From Rhodanobacter sp. 7MK24 (GTDB taxonomy: Bacteria; Pseudomonadota; Gammaproteobacteria; Xanthomonadales; Rhodanobacteraceae): 64,000 nucleotides of DNA. Positions within the stretch are counted from its first letter, which is position 1. Each line of letters starts with the position of its first letter. The stretch is taken from contig NZ_JACYXL010000001.1 of the NCBI RefSeq assembly GCF_014842995.1, positions 373,183 through 437,182 of the forward strand, in the 5' to 3' direction. The notes beneath the pieces are model-generated. The model was not told the origin of the DNA, made no database searches, and worked only from the letters and a program-made list of their open reading frames with translations. Of this stretch, positions 16,248 to 27,464 are shown piece after piece. The translations under genes were made by a program, and so were the position numbers.

Positions 16248-18149
16248 ATGATCGAGATCACGCTACCCGACGGCAGCAAGCGCCCGTTCGACCATCCCGT
16301 ATCCGTGCAGGACGTGGCTGCCTCCATTGGCGCCGGCCTGGCCAAGGCCACCCTGGCCGGCAAGGTGGACGGCAAGCTGGTGGACGCCAGCTTCCCCATC
16401 GAGCACGACGCCAGCCTCGAGATCGTCACCGAGAAAAGCCCAGAGGCGCTGGAAATCCTGCGCCACTCCACCGCGCACCTGCTGGCGCAAGCGGTGCAGC
16501 GCCTTTATCCGGGCGCGCAGGTCACGATCGGCCCGGTGATCGACAACGGCTTCTATTACGACTTCGCCTACGAGCGCCCCTTCACGCCCGATGACCTGGA
16601 GAAGATCCAGGCGGAGATGGAGAAGATCGTCAAGGAGGCGCTGCCGGTGACGCGCAACGTGAAGTCGCGCGACGACGCGGTGGCATTCTTCCGTGGCATC
16701 GGCGAGGCGTACAAGGCGGAGATCATCGAGAGCATCCCGGCCAACGAGGAACTCTCGCTCTACTCGCAGGGCGAGTTCACCGATCTGTGCCGCGGCCCGC
16801 ACGTGCCCAACACAGGCAAGCTGCGTGCATTCAAGCTGATGAAGGTGGCCGGCGCGTATTGGCGCGGCGATTCCAACAATGCAATGCTGACGCGCATCTA
16901 CGGCACTGCGTGGTTGAACGACAAGGACCTCAAGGCCTACCTGCATCAGCTGGAAGAAGCCGAGAAGCGCGACCATCGCAAGATCGGCAAGGCGCTGGAC
17001 CTGTTCCACCAGCAGGAGGAAGGTCCCGGCATGGTTTTCTGGCACCCCCGTGGCTGGGCGATCTGGCAGCAGGTGGAGCAGTACATGCGCCGGGTGTACC
17101 GCCAGAGCGGCTACCAGGAAGTGCGTTGCCCGCAGGTGCTGGACGTGTCGCTGTGGAAGAAGTCCGGCCACTGGGACAACTACCAGGAAAACATGTTCTT
17201 CACCGAATCGGAGAAGCACACGTTCGCGCTGAAGCCGATGAACTGCCCCGGCCACGTGCAGATCTTCAACACCGGCCTGCACAGCTACCGCGAGCTGCCG
17301 ATCCGTTACGGCGAATTCGGCGCCTGCCACCGCAACGAGCCCTCGGGCGCGCTGCACGGCATCATGCGCGTACGCGCCTTTACGCAGGACGACGGCCATA
17401 TCTTCTGCACGCCCGATCAGGTCGAGGCGGAAGTCACGGCGTTCCATCTGCAGGCCATGAAGGTCTATGCCGACTTCGGTTTTACCGATATCGCGGTCAA
17501 GCTGGCACTGCGCCCGGACAAGCGCATCGGCTCGGACGAATTCTGGGACCGCACCGAAGACATGCTGCGTCGTGCACTGCGCGCGGCCAACGTGAACTGG
17601 GAGGAGCTGCCGGGCGAGGGCGCCTTCTACGCACCCAAGATCGAGTACCACCTGAAGGATTCCATCGGTCGCGCCTGGCAGGTGGGCACCATGCAGGTGG
17701 ACTTCATGATGCCCGAGCGGCTGGGTGCCGAATACATCGACGAACAGTCGCAGCGCCAGCGCCCCGCCATGCTGCACCGGGCCATTGTGGGGTCGATGGA
17801 GCGCTTCATCGGCATCCTGATCGAGCACCATGCCGGCCTGCTGCCGCCCTGGCTGGCGCCGGTGCAGGCCGCGGTGTTCAGCATTACCGACGCCCAGGCC
17901 GGATATGCCGGCGAGGTAGCGCAAACCCTTGTCGATAAAGGCTTCCGGGTAGAGGCCGATTTGCGCAACGAGAAGGTCGGCTATAAAATCCGCGAACATA
18001 CGTTGCAGAAAGTCCCTTATCTTCTGGTGGTCGGTGACCGCGAGAAGGAAGCGGGAACCGTTTCTGTGCGTACCCGTTCAGGTGAGGATCTGGGCAGCAT
18101 GCCGCTGGCCGACTTCATCGGACGACTGCAGGCCGAGACGCAACGCTGA
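16248..18149 (+). CDS. thrS: threonyl-tRNA synthetase
   Basis: A 633-residue class II aminoacyl-tRNA synthetase that charges tRNA-Thr and edits mischarged Ser. It has an N-terminal TGS domain (1-61), an editing domain with [10 protein letters not shown] at about 73-82, the catalytic core with motif 2 ([15 protein letters not shown]), the zinc-binding Cys in MNCPGH, and motif 3 ([13 protein letters not shown]). The C-terminal anticodon-binding domain begins near 530. Length is close to E. coli ThrS (642). The ATG at 16248 follows directly after the attenuator. This is the first gene of the translation operon, and infC follows 45 bases after the stop. Confidence 0.98.
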   Translation: MIEITLPDGSKRPFDHPVSVQDVAASIGAGLAKATLAGKVDGKLVDASFPIEHDASLEIVTEKSPEALEILRHSTAHLLAQAVQRLYPGAQVTIGPVIDNGFYYDFAYERPFTPDDLEKIQAEMEKIVKEALPVTRNVKSRDDAVAFFRGIGEAYKAEIIESIPANEELSLYSQGEFTDLCRGPHVPNTGKLRAFKLMKVAGAYWRGDSNNAMLTRIYGTAWLNDKDLKAYLHQLEEAEKRDHRKIGKALDLFHQQEEGPGMVFWHPRGWAIWQQVEQYMRRVYRQSGYQEVRCPQVLDVSLWKKSGHWDNYQENMFFTESEKHTFALKPMNCPGHVQIFNTGLHSYRELPIRYGEFGACHRNEPSGALHGIMRVRAFTQDDGHIFCTPDQVEAEVTAFHLQAMKVYADFGFTDIAVKLALRPDKRIGSDEFWDRTEDMLRRALRAANVNWEELPGEGAFYAPKIEYHLKDSIGRAWQVGTMQVDFMMPERLGAEYIDEQSQRQRPAMLHRAIVGSMERFIGILIEHHAGLLPPWLAPVQAAVFSITDAQAGYAGEVAQTLVDKGFRVEADLRNEKVGYKIREHTLQKVPYLLVVGDREKEAGTVSVRTRSGEDLGSMPLADFIGRLQAETQR

Positions 18150-18194
18150 AGGCGTTGCACGGCCTAATCAAAACTTCTTCTGGAGGATAGTGGT

Positions 18195-18722
18195 ATCGCT
18201 ACCACCGACAACAAGGGTAATCGCCGTAACCTGGAAATCCGCGTTCCGCGCGTACGCGTGATCGGCGCCGACGCTGAGCAGCTGGGCATCCTCACCCGCG
18301 ACGAGGCGCTGGCTCTGGCGCAGGAAGCGGGGATGGACCTGGTCGAAATCCAGCCGAACGGCGATCCGCCGGTCTGCCGCATCATGGACTACGGCAAGTT
18401 CAAGTTCGAAGCCCAGAAGAAGGCCCAGGCCGCCAAGAAGAAGCAGAAGCAGGTCGAGATCAAGGAAGTGAAGTTCCGTCCGGTCACGGACGTGGGCGAC
18501 TACGAGATCAAGCTGCGCAACATGCTTCGCTTCCTCGAGGAAGGCGACAAGGTCAAGGTCACCATCCGCTTCCGCGGCCGCGAGATGTCGCACCAGGACC
18601 TGGGCCAGGAAATGGCCAAGCGCATCCAGGTCGACATCGGCGAGAACGGCCAGGTGGAATCCTTTCCCCGCCTGGAAGGCCGCCAGATGGTCATGATGAT
18701 CGGCCCCAAGAAGAAGCAGTAA
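18195..18722 (+). CDS. infC: translation initiation factor IF-3, ATC start codon
   Basis: A 175-residue IF-3 that binds the 30S subunit and checks start-codon pairing. The N-domain ([15 protein letters not shown]) and C-domain ([18 protein letters not shown], then [10 protein letters not shown] and [14 protein letters not shown]) are complete. No ATG, GTG or TTG gives the full N-terminus. The frame opens at ATC (18195) with GGAGG eight bases upstream, giving [13 protein letters not shown] rare AUU/AUC start is the family hallmark and lets IF-3 repress its own translation. A GTG at 18258 would remove 21 conserved residues. A weak terminator-like hairpin (18727-18750) follows, before rpmI. Confidence 0.93.
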   Translation: MATTDNKGNRRNLEIRVPRVRVIGADAEQLGILTRDEALALAQEAGMDLVEIQPNGDPPVCRIMDYGKFKFEAQKKAQAAKKKQKQVEIKEVKFRPVTDVGDYEIKLRNMLRFLEEGDKVKVTIRFRGREMSHQDLGQEMAKRIQVDIGENGQVESFPRLEGRQMVMMIGPKKKQ

Positions 18723-18961
18723 GGCGACGGCGGCTTGCGGGCTGCCGTTTCGCATGAGGCGATGGGCGGCCTTCCTGCCCGGATCAGCGCCATAGGCTGG
18801 CGCCGGTCCCGATTTCTCCGTACAATTGCCAGTTCGACCCGCCAGGAAGGGTCGTGAACCGATGTCGGCAGGATGGAAAGCGCGGCCTTGCGGTCGCCGC
18901 CGAATCAGTCAGAAACCGGGCCGCTCCCGTAAGGAGGGCGACCCCATCAAGGAGCATTTCC

Positions 18962-19159
18962 ATGCCCAAGATCAAGACCAACCGGGCGGCGGCGAAGCGT
19001 TTTCGCAAGACCGCTTCCGGCAAGTTCAAGGCCGGTCACGCCTTCAAGTCGCACATCCTGACCAAGAAGTCGACCAAGCGTAAGCGCAACCTGCGCGCCA
19101 CCAACCACGTCAAGGCGTGCGACACCAAGGGTGTGGCTCGCATGTTGCCGTATCTCTGA
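18962..19159 (+). CDS. rpmI: 50S ribosomal protein L35
   Basis: A 65-residue, very basic ribosomal protein beginning [20 protein letters not shown], the family signature. AAGGAG lies eight bases upstream of the ATG at 18962. It sits between infC and rplT as in most bacteria. The 239-base gap after infC has a TACAAT at 18821-18826 that might be an internal promoter. In other bacteria this region is where L20 binds to repress rpmI-rplT, but no specific L20 site was identified by eye here. Confidence 0.98.
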   Translation: MPKIKTNRAAAKRFRKTASGKFKAGHAFKSHILTKKSTKRKRNLRATNHVKACDTKGVARMLPYL

Positions 19160-19176
19160 ACCGGGAGGACTAGACC

Positions 19177-19536
19177 ATGGCTCGTGTCAAGCGTGGCGTT
19201 ACCGCCCGTCGTCGTCACAAGAAGATCATTGGCCGCGCGAAGGGCTATTACAACGCCCGCCGCAAGGTTTTCCGCGTAGCCAACCAGGCCGTCATCAAGG
19301 CCGGCCAGTACGCGTACATCGGCCGCAAGCAGAAGAAGCGCCAGTTCCGCGCCCTGTGGATCGTGCGTATCAACGCTGCTGCCCGTCAGTTCGGACTGTC
19401 CTACAGCCGCCTCATCAACGGCCTGCTGAAGGCCGGCATCACGGTCGACCGCAAGGTGCTGGCCGACATCGCCGTGCACGACATCAAGGCCTTTGGTGCC
19501 ATTGCTGAAAAGGCGAAGGCCGCACTGGCAGCGTAA
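19177..19536 (+). CDS. rplT: 50S ribosomal protein L20
   Basis: A 119-residue protein needed early in 50S assembly and, in other bacteria, the repressor of its own operon. It has the expected basic N-terminus ([19 protein letters not shown]) and the C-terminal helical domain ([18 protein letters not shown]). GGGAGG precedes the ATG at 19177, 17 bases after rpmI. A dispersed repeat and a strong terminator follow. Confidence 0.98.
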   Translation: MARVKRGVTARRRHKKIIGRAKGYYNARRKVFRVANQAVIKAGQYAYIGRKQKKRQFRALWIVRINAAARQFGLSYSRLINGLLKAGITVDRKVLADIAVHDIKAFGAIAEKAKAALAA

Positions 19537-19540
19537 TCTG

Positions 19541-19598
19541 TGCGCTCATCCTTGATCGCGAAGATCAAGAAGCGGCCATCCACGGCCGCACTCTTCAA
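19541..19598 (+). repeat. dispersed intergenic repeat family A, copy 1
   Basis: About 58 bases beginning TGCGCTCATCCTTGATCGCG and containing the hairpin GCGGCC-ATCCAC-GGCCGC. Related copies occur at 37508-37565 and 52301-52355 (both inverted). It lies directly behind rplT. Confidence 0.7.
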
Positions 19599-19618
19599 GG
19601 GATGCGCGTAACGTCTGC

Positions 19619-19653
19619 GGGGAGGAGGCCTAAAGCCTCCTCCCCGTTTTTAT
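19619..19653 (+). terminator. intrinsic terminator between rplT and pheS
   Basis: GGGGAGGAGGC (19619-19629) pairs perfectly with GCCTCCTCCCC (19635-19645) around CTAAA, followed by GTTTTTATTT. It should end most thrS-rplT transcripts; pheST then needs read-through or its own promoter. Confidence 0.92.
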
Positions 19654-19661
19654 TTGGATAA

Positions 19662-20825
<1,164 letters not shown>

Positions 20826-20844
20826 ACGCCGCAGGAACCGTGAC

Positions 20845-23235
20845 ATGAAATTCTCCGAGAACTGGCTGCGCCAGCATGTGCCGACCAAGGCGTCGCGCGA
20901 CGAACTTTCCGCGACGCTGACGGCCATCGGCCTGGAAGTCGAAGACGTTGCCGCGCTGGGCGATTCGCTTGATGGCGTCGTCGTGGCGCGCATCGTCAGC
21001 ACGCAAAAACACCCGGAGGCCGACCGCCTGCAGGTATGCGAGGTGGAGACGGGCAACGGCACCGTGCAGATCGTCTGTGGCGCGCCCAACGCGCGCGCGG
21101 GCCTGGTGGCGCCGCTCGCGACCGTGGGTGCGACGTTGCCGGGCGGTGTCGCCATCAAGCCGGCGAAGCTGCGCGGCGTCGAATCGTTCGGCATGCTGTG
21201 CTCGGCCAAGGAGCTCGGCATCGACCCGGATGCCTCGGGGCTGCTCGAACTCCCGGCCGATGCCCCGGTGGGCACGCCGCTCGCGGCGTACCTCGGCCTG
21301 CCGGACGCCAGCATCGAGATCAAGCTCACGCCCAACCGTGCCGACTGCTTCAGCGTGCGCGGCATCGCATTCGACGTCGCCGCCGCGCTGGGCGGCGAGG
21401 TGCTGCCGCTGGACGCCGCGCCGGTATCCGCCGGCAGCGCCGCCGCGATGGAAATCGCCCTGGAAGCCGGCCCGCGCGTTCCGCGCTTCACCGGCCGCGT
21501 GATCGATGGGGTGGACGCACGCGTGGCGACGCCCGTGTGGATGGCCGAACGCCTGCGCCGCAGCGGTCTGCGCCCGATCAGCTTCCTGGTCGACGTCACC
21601 CAGTACGTGATGCTGGAACTGGGCCAGCCGATGCACGCCTTCGACAAGGACAAGCTGGAGGGTGGGATCGTCGTGCGTCCGGCGCGTGCCGGCGAGTCGC
21701 TGCAACTGCTCGATGGCCGCACCGTCGAGCTGGACGGGGATTTCCTCGTCGTCGCCGACGGCCACGGCGGCAGAGGCGAACGCGCGGTCGCGCTGGGCGG
21801 GATCATGGGTGGTTCCGAAACGCGCGTGACCGATACCACCCGCAGCGTGTTCCTGGAGGCCGCACACTGGATTCCCTCGGCCATCATCGGCCGCAGCCGC
21901 CGGCTGGGCATGCACACCGACGCCGGGCACCGTTTCGAGCGTGGCGTCGATCCCGAGCTGCCGCCCATCGCCATCGAGTACGCGACCAGGCTGATCCTTG
22001 ATATCGCCGGCGGCGTGGCCGGTCCGTTGCTCGATGTCACGCTGCCCGGGCAAGTGCAGGCACCGCAGCCGATCCTGCTGCGGCGCGCGCGCCTTGTGCG
22101 CGTGCTCGGCCTGGCAGTTGCCGATGCCGAGGTCCTGCGCATCTTCACTGCGCTTGGGATGAAGGTCGAGCCGCTGGCCGAAGGGTGGCGGGTCACTGCG
22201 CCCAGTCGCCGCTTCGATATCGAGCGCGAGGAAGACCTGATCGAGGAAGTCGCGCGCATTTTCGGCTATGACAGCATCCCTACCGCCACGCCGGCGGGCG
22301 CATTGGTCCTCGTCGCCGAGCCGGAGGCCCGCATCGGCGAACTGGCGCTGCGCGAGCAACTGGCCGCGCACGGCTATTTCGAGGCGGTGAACCTGTCCTT
22401 CGTCTCCGCCGAGCTGCTGGCGCGCTGGGGTTTCGAAGGGCAGGGCGTACCGCTGGCCAATCCGCTGTCGGCCGATCTGGCGGTGATGCGCCCCTCGCTG
22501 CTGCCGGGGCTGGTGGAGGCTTTGCGCCACAACCGCGCGCGCCAGCAGGAACGGGTGCGCCTGTTCGAAGTCGCCCGCGTTTTCGCGGCGGGCAACCCGC
22601 CTGTGGAAACCCCCAGCGTGGCCATTGTCGCCAGCGGCAACGCCCATGCCGAACAGTGGGGCGAGCCGTCCCGTGCCCTGGATTTCTTCGACCTCAAGGG
22701 CGACCTCGACGCCTTGCTCGCCTGGGGGGGCGAATCCCACCGCTGGACGATCCATGCCGACGGTCTGCCGGCCTGGCTGCATCCGGGCCGCGGTGCGCGG
22801 CTCGCGCGCGACGGCCAGACAGCCGGTTGGCTGGGCGCCCTGCATCCGCAGTTGGCCAAGGCGCTGGACCTGGGTCCGGACGTGCATGTGCTGGAACTGG
22901 CGCTGGAGCCACTGCTGGCCCGCCGTCTGCCCAAGGCACAACCGGTAGCGCGTTTCCCCTCCGTACGCCGCGACATCGCGGTCGAGGTGTCCGATGAGGT
23001 GACCTGGTCACGGATCGAGCAGGCGGTCAGCGGCAGCCTCGGCGAGCTGCTGGTGGAGCTGCGACTGTTCGATCGCTACAGTGGCAAGGGGGTCGAAGTG
23101 GGCCGAAAAAGTCTCGCTATGGGCTTGATTTTGCAGGATGCTTCCCGCACCCTTACCGACGAAGACGCAGACCGCTGCGTGCGGCAGGCCATTGCCGCAT
23201 TGGAACAAACATGCAAGGCCAAGTTGCGAGGATGA
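20845..23235 (+). CDS. pheT: phenylalanyl-tRNA synthetase beta subunit
   Basis: A 796-residue partner of PheS that recognises tRNA-Phe and edits Tyr-tRNA. Domains in order are an N-terminal tRNA-binding OB fold (about 40-150), B3/B4 editing domain (210-360), B5 (400-475), a catalytic-like core (480-690) and a C-terminal FDX-ACB anticodon-binding domain ([19 protein letters not shown], about 702 onward). Length matches E. coli PheT (795). AGGAA precedes the start at 20845. The stop overlaps the ihfA ribosome-site region. Confidence 0.98.
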   Translation: MKFSENWLRQHVPTKASRDELSATLTAIGLEVEDVAALGDSLDGVVVARIVSTQKHPEADRLQVCEVETGNGTVQIVCGAPNARAGLVAPLATVGATLPGGVAIKPAKLRGVESFGMLCSAKELGIDPDASGLLELPADAPVGTPLAAYLGLPDASIEIKLTPNRADCFSVRGIAFDVAAALGGEVLPLDAAPVSAGSAAAMEIALEAGPRVPRFTGRVIDGVDARVATPVWMAERLRRSGLRPISFLVDVTQYVMLELGQPMHAFDKDKLEGGIVVRPARAGESLQLLDGRTVELDGDFLVVADGHGGRGERAVALGGIMGGSETRVTDTTRSVFLEAAHWIPSAIIGRSRRLGMHTDAGHRFERGVDPELPPIAIEYATRLILDIAGGVAGPLLDVTLPGQVQAPQPILLRRARLVRVLGLAVADAEVLRIFTALGMKVEPLAEGWRVTAPSRRFDIEREEDLIEEVARIFGYDSIPTATPAGALVLVAEPEARIGELALREQLAAHGYFEAVNLSFVSAELLARWGFEGQGVPLANPLSADLAVMRPSLLPGLVEALRHNRARQQERVRLFEVARVFAAGNPPVETPSVAIVASGNAHAEQWGEPSRALDFFDLKGDLDALLAWGGESHRWTIHADGLPAWLHPGRGARLARDGQTAGWLGALHPQLAKALDLGPDVHVLELALEPLLARRLPKAQPVARFPSVRRDIAVEVSDEVTWSRIEQAVSGSLGELLVELRLFDRYSGKGVEVGRKSLAMGLILQDASRTLTDEDADRCVRQAIAALEQTCKAKLRG

Positions 23236-23236
23236 G

Positions 23237-23536
23237 ATGGCTCTGACCAAGGCGGATATGGCCGAGCGGCTTTTCCTCGACGTAGGCCTTAACAAGCGGG
23301 AAGCCAAGGAATTCGTGGACGCCTGTTTCGAGGTGGTCCGCGAGGCCTTGGAGAGGGGGGAGCAGGTGAAGCTGTCCGGTTTCGGCAACTTCGACCTGCG
23401 CGAGAAGAACCAGCGACCCGGGCGCAATCCGAAAACCGGCGAGGAGATCCCGATCTCGGCGCGCCGGGTGGTGACGTTCCGACCGGGTCAGAAACTCAAG
23501 GTGCGAGTCGAAGGCTATGCTGGACCAAGGGAATAA
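23237..23536 (+). CDS. ihfA: integration host factor alpha subunit
   Basis: A 99-residue nucleoid protein that, with IhfB, bends DNA sharply at specific sites and supports recombination, replication and sigma-54 promoters. It begins [20 protein letters not shown] and holds the HU/IHF signature [20 protein letters not shown] near residues 47-66, including the Pro that intercalates. The ATG at 23237 lies one base after the pheT stop with GAGG upstream. The operon position after pheT is conserved in gammaproteobacteria. Confidence 0.97.
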   Translation: MALTKADMAERLFLDVGLNKREAKEFVDACFEVVREALERGEQVKLSGFGNFDLREKNQRPGRNPKTGEEIPISARRVVTFRPGQKLKVRVEGYAGPRE

Positions 23537-23873
23537 CACCGAACTGCCGCCGATCCCGGCCAAGCGCTACTTCACCATCGGTGAGGTAGGCGAGTTGTGC
23601 GGGGTGAAGCCGCACGTGTTGCGCTACTGGGAACAGGAGTTCCCCGCGCTCAATCCGGTGAAGCGCCGCGGCAACCGTCGCTACTACCAGCGCCATGACG
23701 TGTTGATGATCCGCCAGATCCGCGCGCTGCTGTACGACGAAGGCTTCACCATCACCGGTGCACGTGCACGGCTGGAAGGCCCGCAGGCGCGGGTGGAGGC
23801 GAGCATGTCGCACCAGATCGTGCATCAGGTACGGCTCGAGCTGGAAGAAGTACTCGCCCTGCTGCGCCGTTGA
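23517..23873 (+). CDS. MerR-family transcriptional regulator
   Basis: A 118-residue DNA-binding protein that overlaps the end of ihfA by 20 bases. Residues 17-85 form a MerR winged helix ([25 protein letters not shown], shown for family recognition in part; then [20 protein letters not shown]). A short C-terminal helix ([14 protein letters not shown] and on) probably makes the dimer coiled coil. There is no metal-binding Cys pattern, so it is not a metal sensor. A MerR gene next to ihfA is conserved in many gammaproteobacteria, but its targets are not known to me. Confidence 0.9.
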   Translation: MLDQGNNTELPPIPAKRYFTIGEVGELCGVKPHVLRYWEQEFPALNPVKRRGNRRYYQRHDVLMIRQIRALLYDEGFTITGARARLEGPQARVEASMSHQIVHQVRLELEEVLALLRR

Positions 23874-23885
23874 GCGCATTCCTCT

Positions 23886-23951
23886 GCTATAGTTCGCGCT
23901 TCCCGATCGCATGATCGCGAAGCACGAAAGGCGGCCACGTTGCCGCCTTTC
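23886..23951 (+). promoter_or_regulatory. tRNA-Pro promoter element and perfect hairpin
   Basis: TGCTATAGT (TATAGT at 23888-23893) is an extended -10 element; no good -35 is seen. Just downstream, GAAAGGCGGC (23926-23935) pairs perfectly with GCCGCCTTTC (23942-23951) around CACGTT. The hairpin may instead end merR transcripts, although its T tract is short. Confidence 0.5.
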
Positions 23952-23961
23952 CAGTCCAAGT

Positions 23962-24038
23962 CGGGGCGTAGCGCAGCCTGGTAGCGCATTTGCCTGGGGG
24001 GCAAAGGGTCGTCGGTTCGAATCCGGCCGCCCCGACCA
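23962..24038 (+). tRNA. tRNA-Pro (anticodon GGG)
   Basis: The 77-base gene has acceptor arms CGGGGCG and CGCCCCG, discriminator A and encoded CCA. The D arm TAGCGCAGCCTGGTAGCGCA, the anticodon loop TGCCTGGGGGGCA with GGG and the T arm GGTTCGAATCC are intact. Confidence 0.97.
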
Positions 24039-24072
24039 ATTGGATGACTCCAGGCAACCCTGGATATCCCGG

Positions 24073-24097
24073 AAACCGCGCCTTGGCGCGGTTTTTT
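24073..24097 (+). terminator. intrinsic terminator after tRNA-Pro
   Basis: AAACCGCG (24073-24080) pairs with CGCGGTTT (24087-24094) around CCTTGG and continues into a T run and G. Confidence 0.88.
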
Positions 24098-24140
24098 GTT
24101 GGCTGCGCTATTTGTGTTGTCCGGCGCGTCCGCAGGCGGA

Positions 24141-26915
24141 TTACGGACGCTGACGCGCCGGAACGCCCGCCGGCTTGTCTTTGGGTTCCGGCACGAGCGG
24201 CGCTGCGCCTTCCTTGCGCGGCAGGAAGTGCTTGGCCAGCAACGCATCCGCCTGGTCGTCCTTGCCGTCTTCACGCAATGCATTGACCAAGGCGCGTACC
24301 AGATCGGCAGGCATGTCCGCATCTGCGGGGAACTTCTCGAGCATGGCGACGCGCTGGGCAGCGGGTTTGCCTGTTTGCTGCATGGCCTTGTCCATGCCGG
24401 TGTAGAGCGCGGGGTTGGCCGGATCGACCTGGAATCCATGCTGGAACACGGTGGCGGCGTCCGCGGGCGCGTGGTCGATCTCGAGCAGCGCGCGGCCAAG
24501 GCTCGCATCCAGCGATGGAATATCGGGCCTGAGCGACGAAGCGCGGCGCCATTCTGCGATGGCCTGATCGGTAATGCCCTTGGAGAACAGCAGCGTTCCC
24601 AGCAGATAGTGCGCGGATGCGTCGGAAGGATTCCTCGCAAGCGCCGCGCGAAGGACCAGGAGCGTTTCGCGTCTTTCGGGGAACACGTAGCGCAGCGGCA
24701 TGCGCGAAGCGGCCTGATAGTCGGCCGCGCCGGATTGGCCCATCTGTTCGCGGCAATACCCGCGGTAGTAGGCCAGCAAAGGATTCCTGTCGGGCAGCAC
24801 TGTACCCGGCTCGGACTCATCGGCCGTCACGGCGGGATAGTGGCGGGTGAGCAGCGCCAGCGCATCGGAATAAAGCCCCAGCCGGTTGTACTGGATCACC
24901 AGATCGAGGATCCGGTTGGGGTCGGCAGCGAGATGTGCATCGAGTTGTGCATCCGGACGACCCAGGATGGATTGCTCGTTGCGCAGAAAATCGCTCGTGG
25001 GATAGGTGGCCAGCGCCTTGGCCACAAGCTGTCGTGCGCGATCAGCAGGCCCAAGCGCACGCCGCACCGCCACCACGTCTTCGATGCAGCGCTGGGCGAC
25101 CGTGTCGGCCGTATCCGGGTGGCATACGTGGGTCAGCACATCGTGTGCGCGTGCGAAATCCTTGTCCTTGATGAGCAGCTCGGCCAGCAACACGCCGGCT
25201 GCAGCCCGATGGGACGGATCGCGATAGGCCGCCTCGAATTCGAGGCGCGCCTCGCGCGGATGATCGAGGAAGACTTCCGCGATGCCGCGGTAGTAATGCG
25301 TCTCTCCGTCCCAGGTGGCACGGTCCTCGACCTGCTTCAACAGACGCGACGCGTCTTCGAAGCGGAACAGGTCCACGTCCAGGCGGCCTTGCGCCTTCAG
25401 GAGAGGCAGGCTGTCCGACGCCGCCGCAAGCGCTTGCGCATAAGTTTTCCGGGCAGTGATCAATTGGCCCTGAAGCTCTTCGTTCGTTCCCCGTTCGAGC
25501 AGGCCGTCGCTCGTATCGGGTGGTTGATAGGTCGTCTGGGAGCCGGTCTTTACTTCGTTGCGCGGGGTCCAGTCGTACTGGTCTTCCGTGTGCTCGAGGA
25601 GCACTTCGTGCTGGTCGCTCTCGAGCACGAAGGTGTATTTCTTCGACGGAGAAAGATCGTCGAACGTGTGTTGCCAGGTCTGCGCCGGATCGAGTGTCGC
25701 CGTTCCCTGGAAGACCGTCTTGGTGCCGTCCAGTATCCGGATGCTTGCATCGGGGAACCGGCGGTTGGCATTGAAGGCCACCGTCAATGCCGCATGTCCG
25801 TCAGCATCGCGCTTCCTGGCCATGAACACGACGCCATTCAAGTTGGCGCGCGAGATGCCGCCGATCCCATGCACGGGCATCCAGTATTCGGAAAAGTGGA
25901 TGACCTGCTCGGGCTGGAGAAAGCCGTAGGTTTCCTGGTTGCGGAAAAGGCCGGCTTGCACTTCTGCATACGCGCTGTCGTTGTCCGAAAGCACATGGCG
26001 CCAGGCGAGGCCATCCGCGTTGGTGCCCCAGGTCCAGATCTTCTTCGCCGGCAGATCCGCATAGTTGGCGTAGTGGACGACGCCGGCATCCGTGTCCGGG
26101 TCGTAGATGCCCATGAACGGTTCGCGGCTGCCGTAGACGAAGCGCGACACGGGGCCGTCTTTGTGGTTGCCGACGATGCTGAGGTCCATGCCTTTCGCAT
26201 TCACCGGCCAGGTGTCGATGTCCTTGAAGCCGTGGCTGGCCGTGAACTGCATCGGGTACCAGATCTTCGAGTCGTCATGGACCTGCACCCCTGCGTTGTT
26301 CCACCAGTAGAACCGGTGCCGCAGTTCGCTCGGGTTGGACAGCGTCACGCGTTCTTCCAGCACGGTGCTGCCCGGGCGCAGGACCAGCTGGACCGTCCAC
26401 TCCATGCCGTAGACGCGATCGCGGTTGCCGATCGTCACTGACGCGCTTCCGTCCGGGTCCTGGGCGTAGGACCAGTCGACGGGCGAGAGAGAAACCCAGT
26501 TGTGCGAAACGGGGAAGTTGAACTCGACGCCGAATGCCGACCACGCGCCGCGATAGCCGATCAGCGCCTTTTTCAGCGTGGGGTTGGCGTAGAACATCGG
26601 CTTGCCGTTGATCTTGTCGACGCACGTATAGATGTGTCCGCCAAGATCGGGAAGGATCGTGCACTTCAGGTATTCGTTCTCGAGAAAAAGCGCGCGCCAG
26701 AGATGCTTGGCTTCGGTGTTGCGCACATCCTCGCGCAGCGAGTAGGGATAGCTGAAATTGGCGGTGCCATAGATGTCGAAGGGCGGGTTCTCGTCGGGTG
26801 GACCTTCCTCCGATGCCGCAAGCGGCATCTGGCCTTGCCAGACGCGAACCTGTGCATGCAGCGAAAGCGGGCCCAACAGAAGCAGGATGCAGAGACTCAA
26901 CCGTGAACGCGTCAT
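24141..26915 (-). CDS. secreted DUF5107 and TPR-repeat protein
   Basis: A 924-residue exported protein. A signal peptide lies at the start (MTRSRLSLCILLLLGPLSLHA). The first third is a DUF5107 domain, a galactose-mutarotase-like beta sandwich (NEYLKCTILPDLGGHIYTCV, then YWWNNAGVQV and FSEYWMPVHGIGG). The rest consists of tetratricopeptide-like helical repeats (for example HYLLGTLLFSKGITDQAIAEW). Proteins of this build occur near carbohydrate-use genes, so sugar or glycan binding in the periplasm is inferred. The ATG at 26915 has GAAGGT just before it; an ATG at 26927 is equally possible. The frame stays open to 27137, but that extension lacks a signal peptide. No glycoside hydrolase is next to it. 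Confidence 0.8.
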   Translation of the reverse strand: MTRSRLSLCILLLLGPLSLHAQVRVWQGQMPLAASEEGPPDENPPFDIYGTANFSYPYSLREDVRNTEAKHLWRALFLENEYLKCTILPDLGGHIYTCVDKINGKPMFYANPTLKKALIGYRGAWSAFGVEFNFPVSHNWVSLSPVDWSYAQDPDGSASVTIGNRDRVYGMEWTVQLVLRPGSTVLEERVTLSNPSELRHRFYWWNNAGVQVHDDSKIWYPMQFTASHGFKDIDTWPVNAKGMDLSIVGNHKDGPVSRFVYGSREPFMGIYDPDTDAGVVHYANYADLPAKKIWTWGTNADGLAWRHVLSDNDSAYAEVQAGLFRNQETYGFLQPEQVIHFSEYWMPVHGIGGISRANLNGVVFMARKRDADGHAALTVAFNANRRFPDASIRILDGTKTVFQGTATLDPAQTWQHTFDDLSPSKKYTFVLESDQHEVLLEHTEDQYDWTPRNEVKTGSQTTYQPPDTSDGLLERGTNEELQGQLITARKTYAQALAAASDSLPLLKAQGRLDVDLFRFEDASRLLKQVEDRATWDGETHYYRGIAEVFLDHPREARLEFEAAYRDPSHRAAAGVLLAELLIKDKDFARAHDVLTHVCHPDTADTVAQRCIEDVVAVRRALGPADRARQLVAKALATYPTSDFLRNEQSILGRPDAQLDAHLAADPNRILDLVIQYNRLGLYSDALALLTRHYPAVTADESEPGTVLPDRNPLLAYYRGYCREQMGQSGAADYQAASRMPLRYVFPERRETLLVLRAALARNPSDASAHYLLGTLLFSKGITDQAIAEWRRASSLRPDIPSLDASLGRALLEIDHAPADAATVFQHGFQVDPANPALYTGMDKAMQQTGKPAAQRVAMLEKFPADADMPADLVRALVNALREDGKDDQADALLAKHFLPRKEGAAPLVPEPKDKPAGVPARQRP

Positions 26916-26927
26916 TACCTTCACCAT

Positions 26928-27464
26928 GCCGGATGTGGACGATTGATCTGCCCGCCAGCCAGGCGCCGCATCAGGTGCCGTGGCCCAGCCGCCACGGCGG
27001 GGCCACGCTGGCTGTTGGTAGGCATTGAACAGACTGAGAGGCGGGATTGGACGGCAAGGCGCGAGCCGCTGCTTCGCTGCGACCGGCCACGCGGCGGTTG
27101 GATCCTGATGTTTCGAAACATGGACTCGCTCCCTCATGGCTCATGCATGATTTCTTTTATTTCTTTTCTCGGCGGCGGTTTTATTGCCAGATTTGAATAA
27201 AAGGAAAGCAAATTGATGTTTTTCGAATATAAACGAAAGAAATGCGGTTGCAAGTACCTTGGATCTCCAGGATGGCGGCTCGCTTCATCGACACTAGGGT
27301 CGGATGACAGGCTCGGTGGTCTGCCGCTGCGGCAATGTGCTGGCGCAGTTCGCTTCATCGGGCATGTCTGCCATGGGTCGTGGCATCCGTTGCGGAAGGC
27401 GCAGGAAATTGCAGTGCGGGCCGGGTAGGCTGCGGCCACGGGTCCATCCACAAGGAGATGCCGC
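26928..27464. other. 537-base intergenic region with AT-rich segment and TTTCG palindromes
   Basis: This lies between the divergent DUF5107 gene and the unrecognised gene at 27465. Bases 27150-27245 are strikingly AT-rich for this genome and probably hold the minus-strand promoter. Two operator-like sites are visible: the perfect 14-base palindrome ATGTTTCGAAACAT (27108-27121) and TTTCG-N8-CGAAA (27221-27238). No gene was recognised. Confidence 0.55.
27108..27121. promoter_or_regulatory. 14-base perfect palindrome, candidate operator
   Basis: ATGTTTCGAAACAT is its own reverse complement. It lies 193 bases upstream of the DUF5107 start, near the similar TTTCG-N8-CGAAA site at 27221-27238. The core TTTCGAAAC also occurs at 1686-1694 upstream of the first TonB receptor. 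Confidence 0.45.

Noticed and set aside
16115-16251. 45-codon GTG frame running through the thrS leader and overlapping the thrS start
   Set aside because: It spans the terminator hairpin, has no ribosome site and shows scattered rather than clustered Thr codons. The short MATTRDPR frame fits attenuation better.
24096-26441. 781-codon plus-strand open frame opposite the DUF5107 gene
   Set aside because: It is a shadow frame. The opposite strand carries the signal peptide, DUF5107 and TPR patterns.
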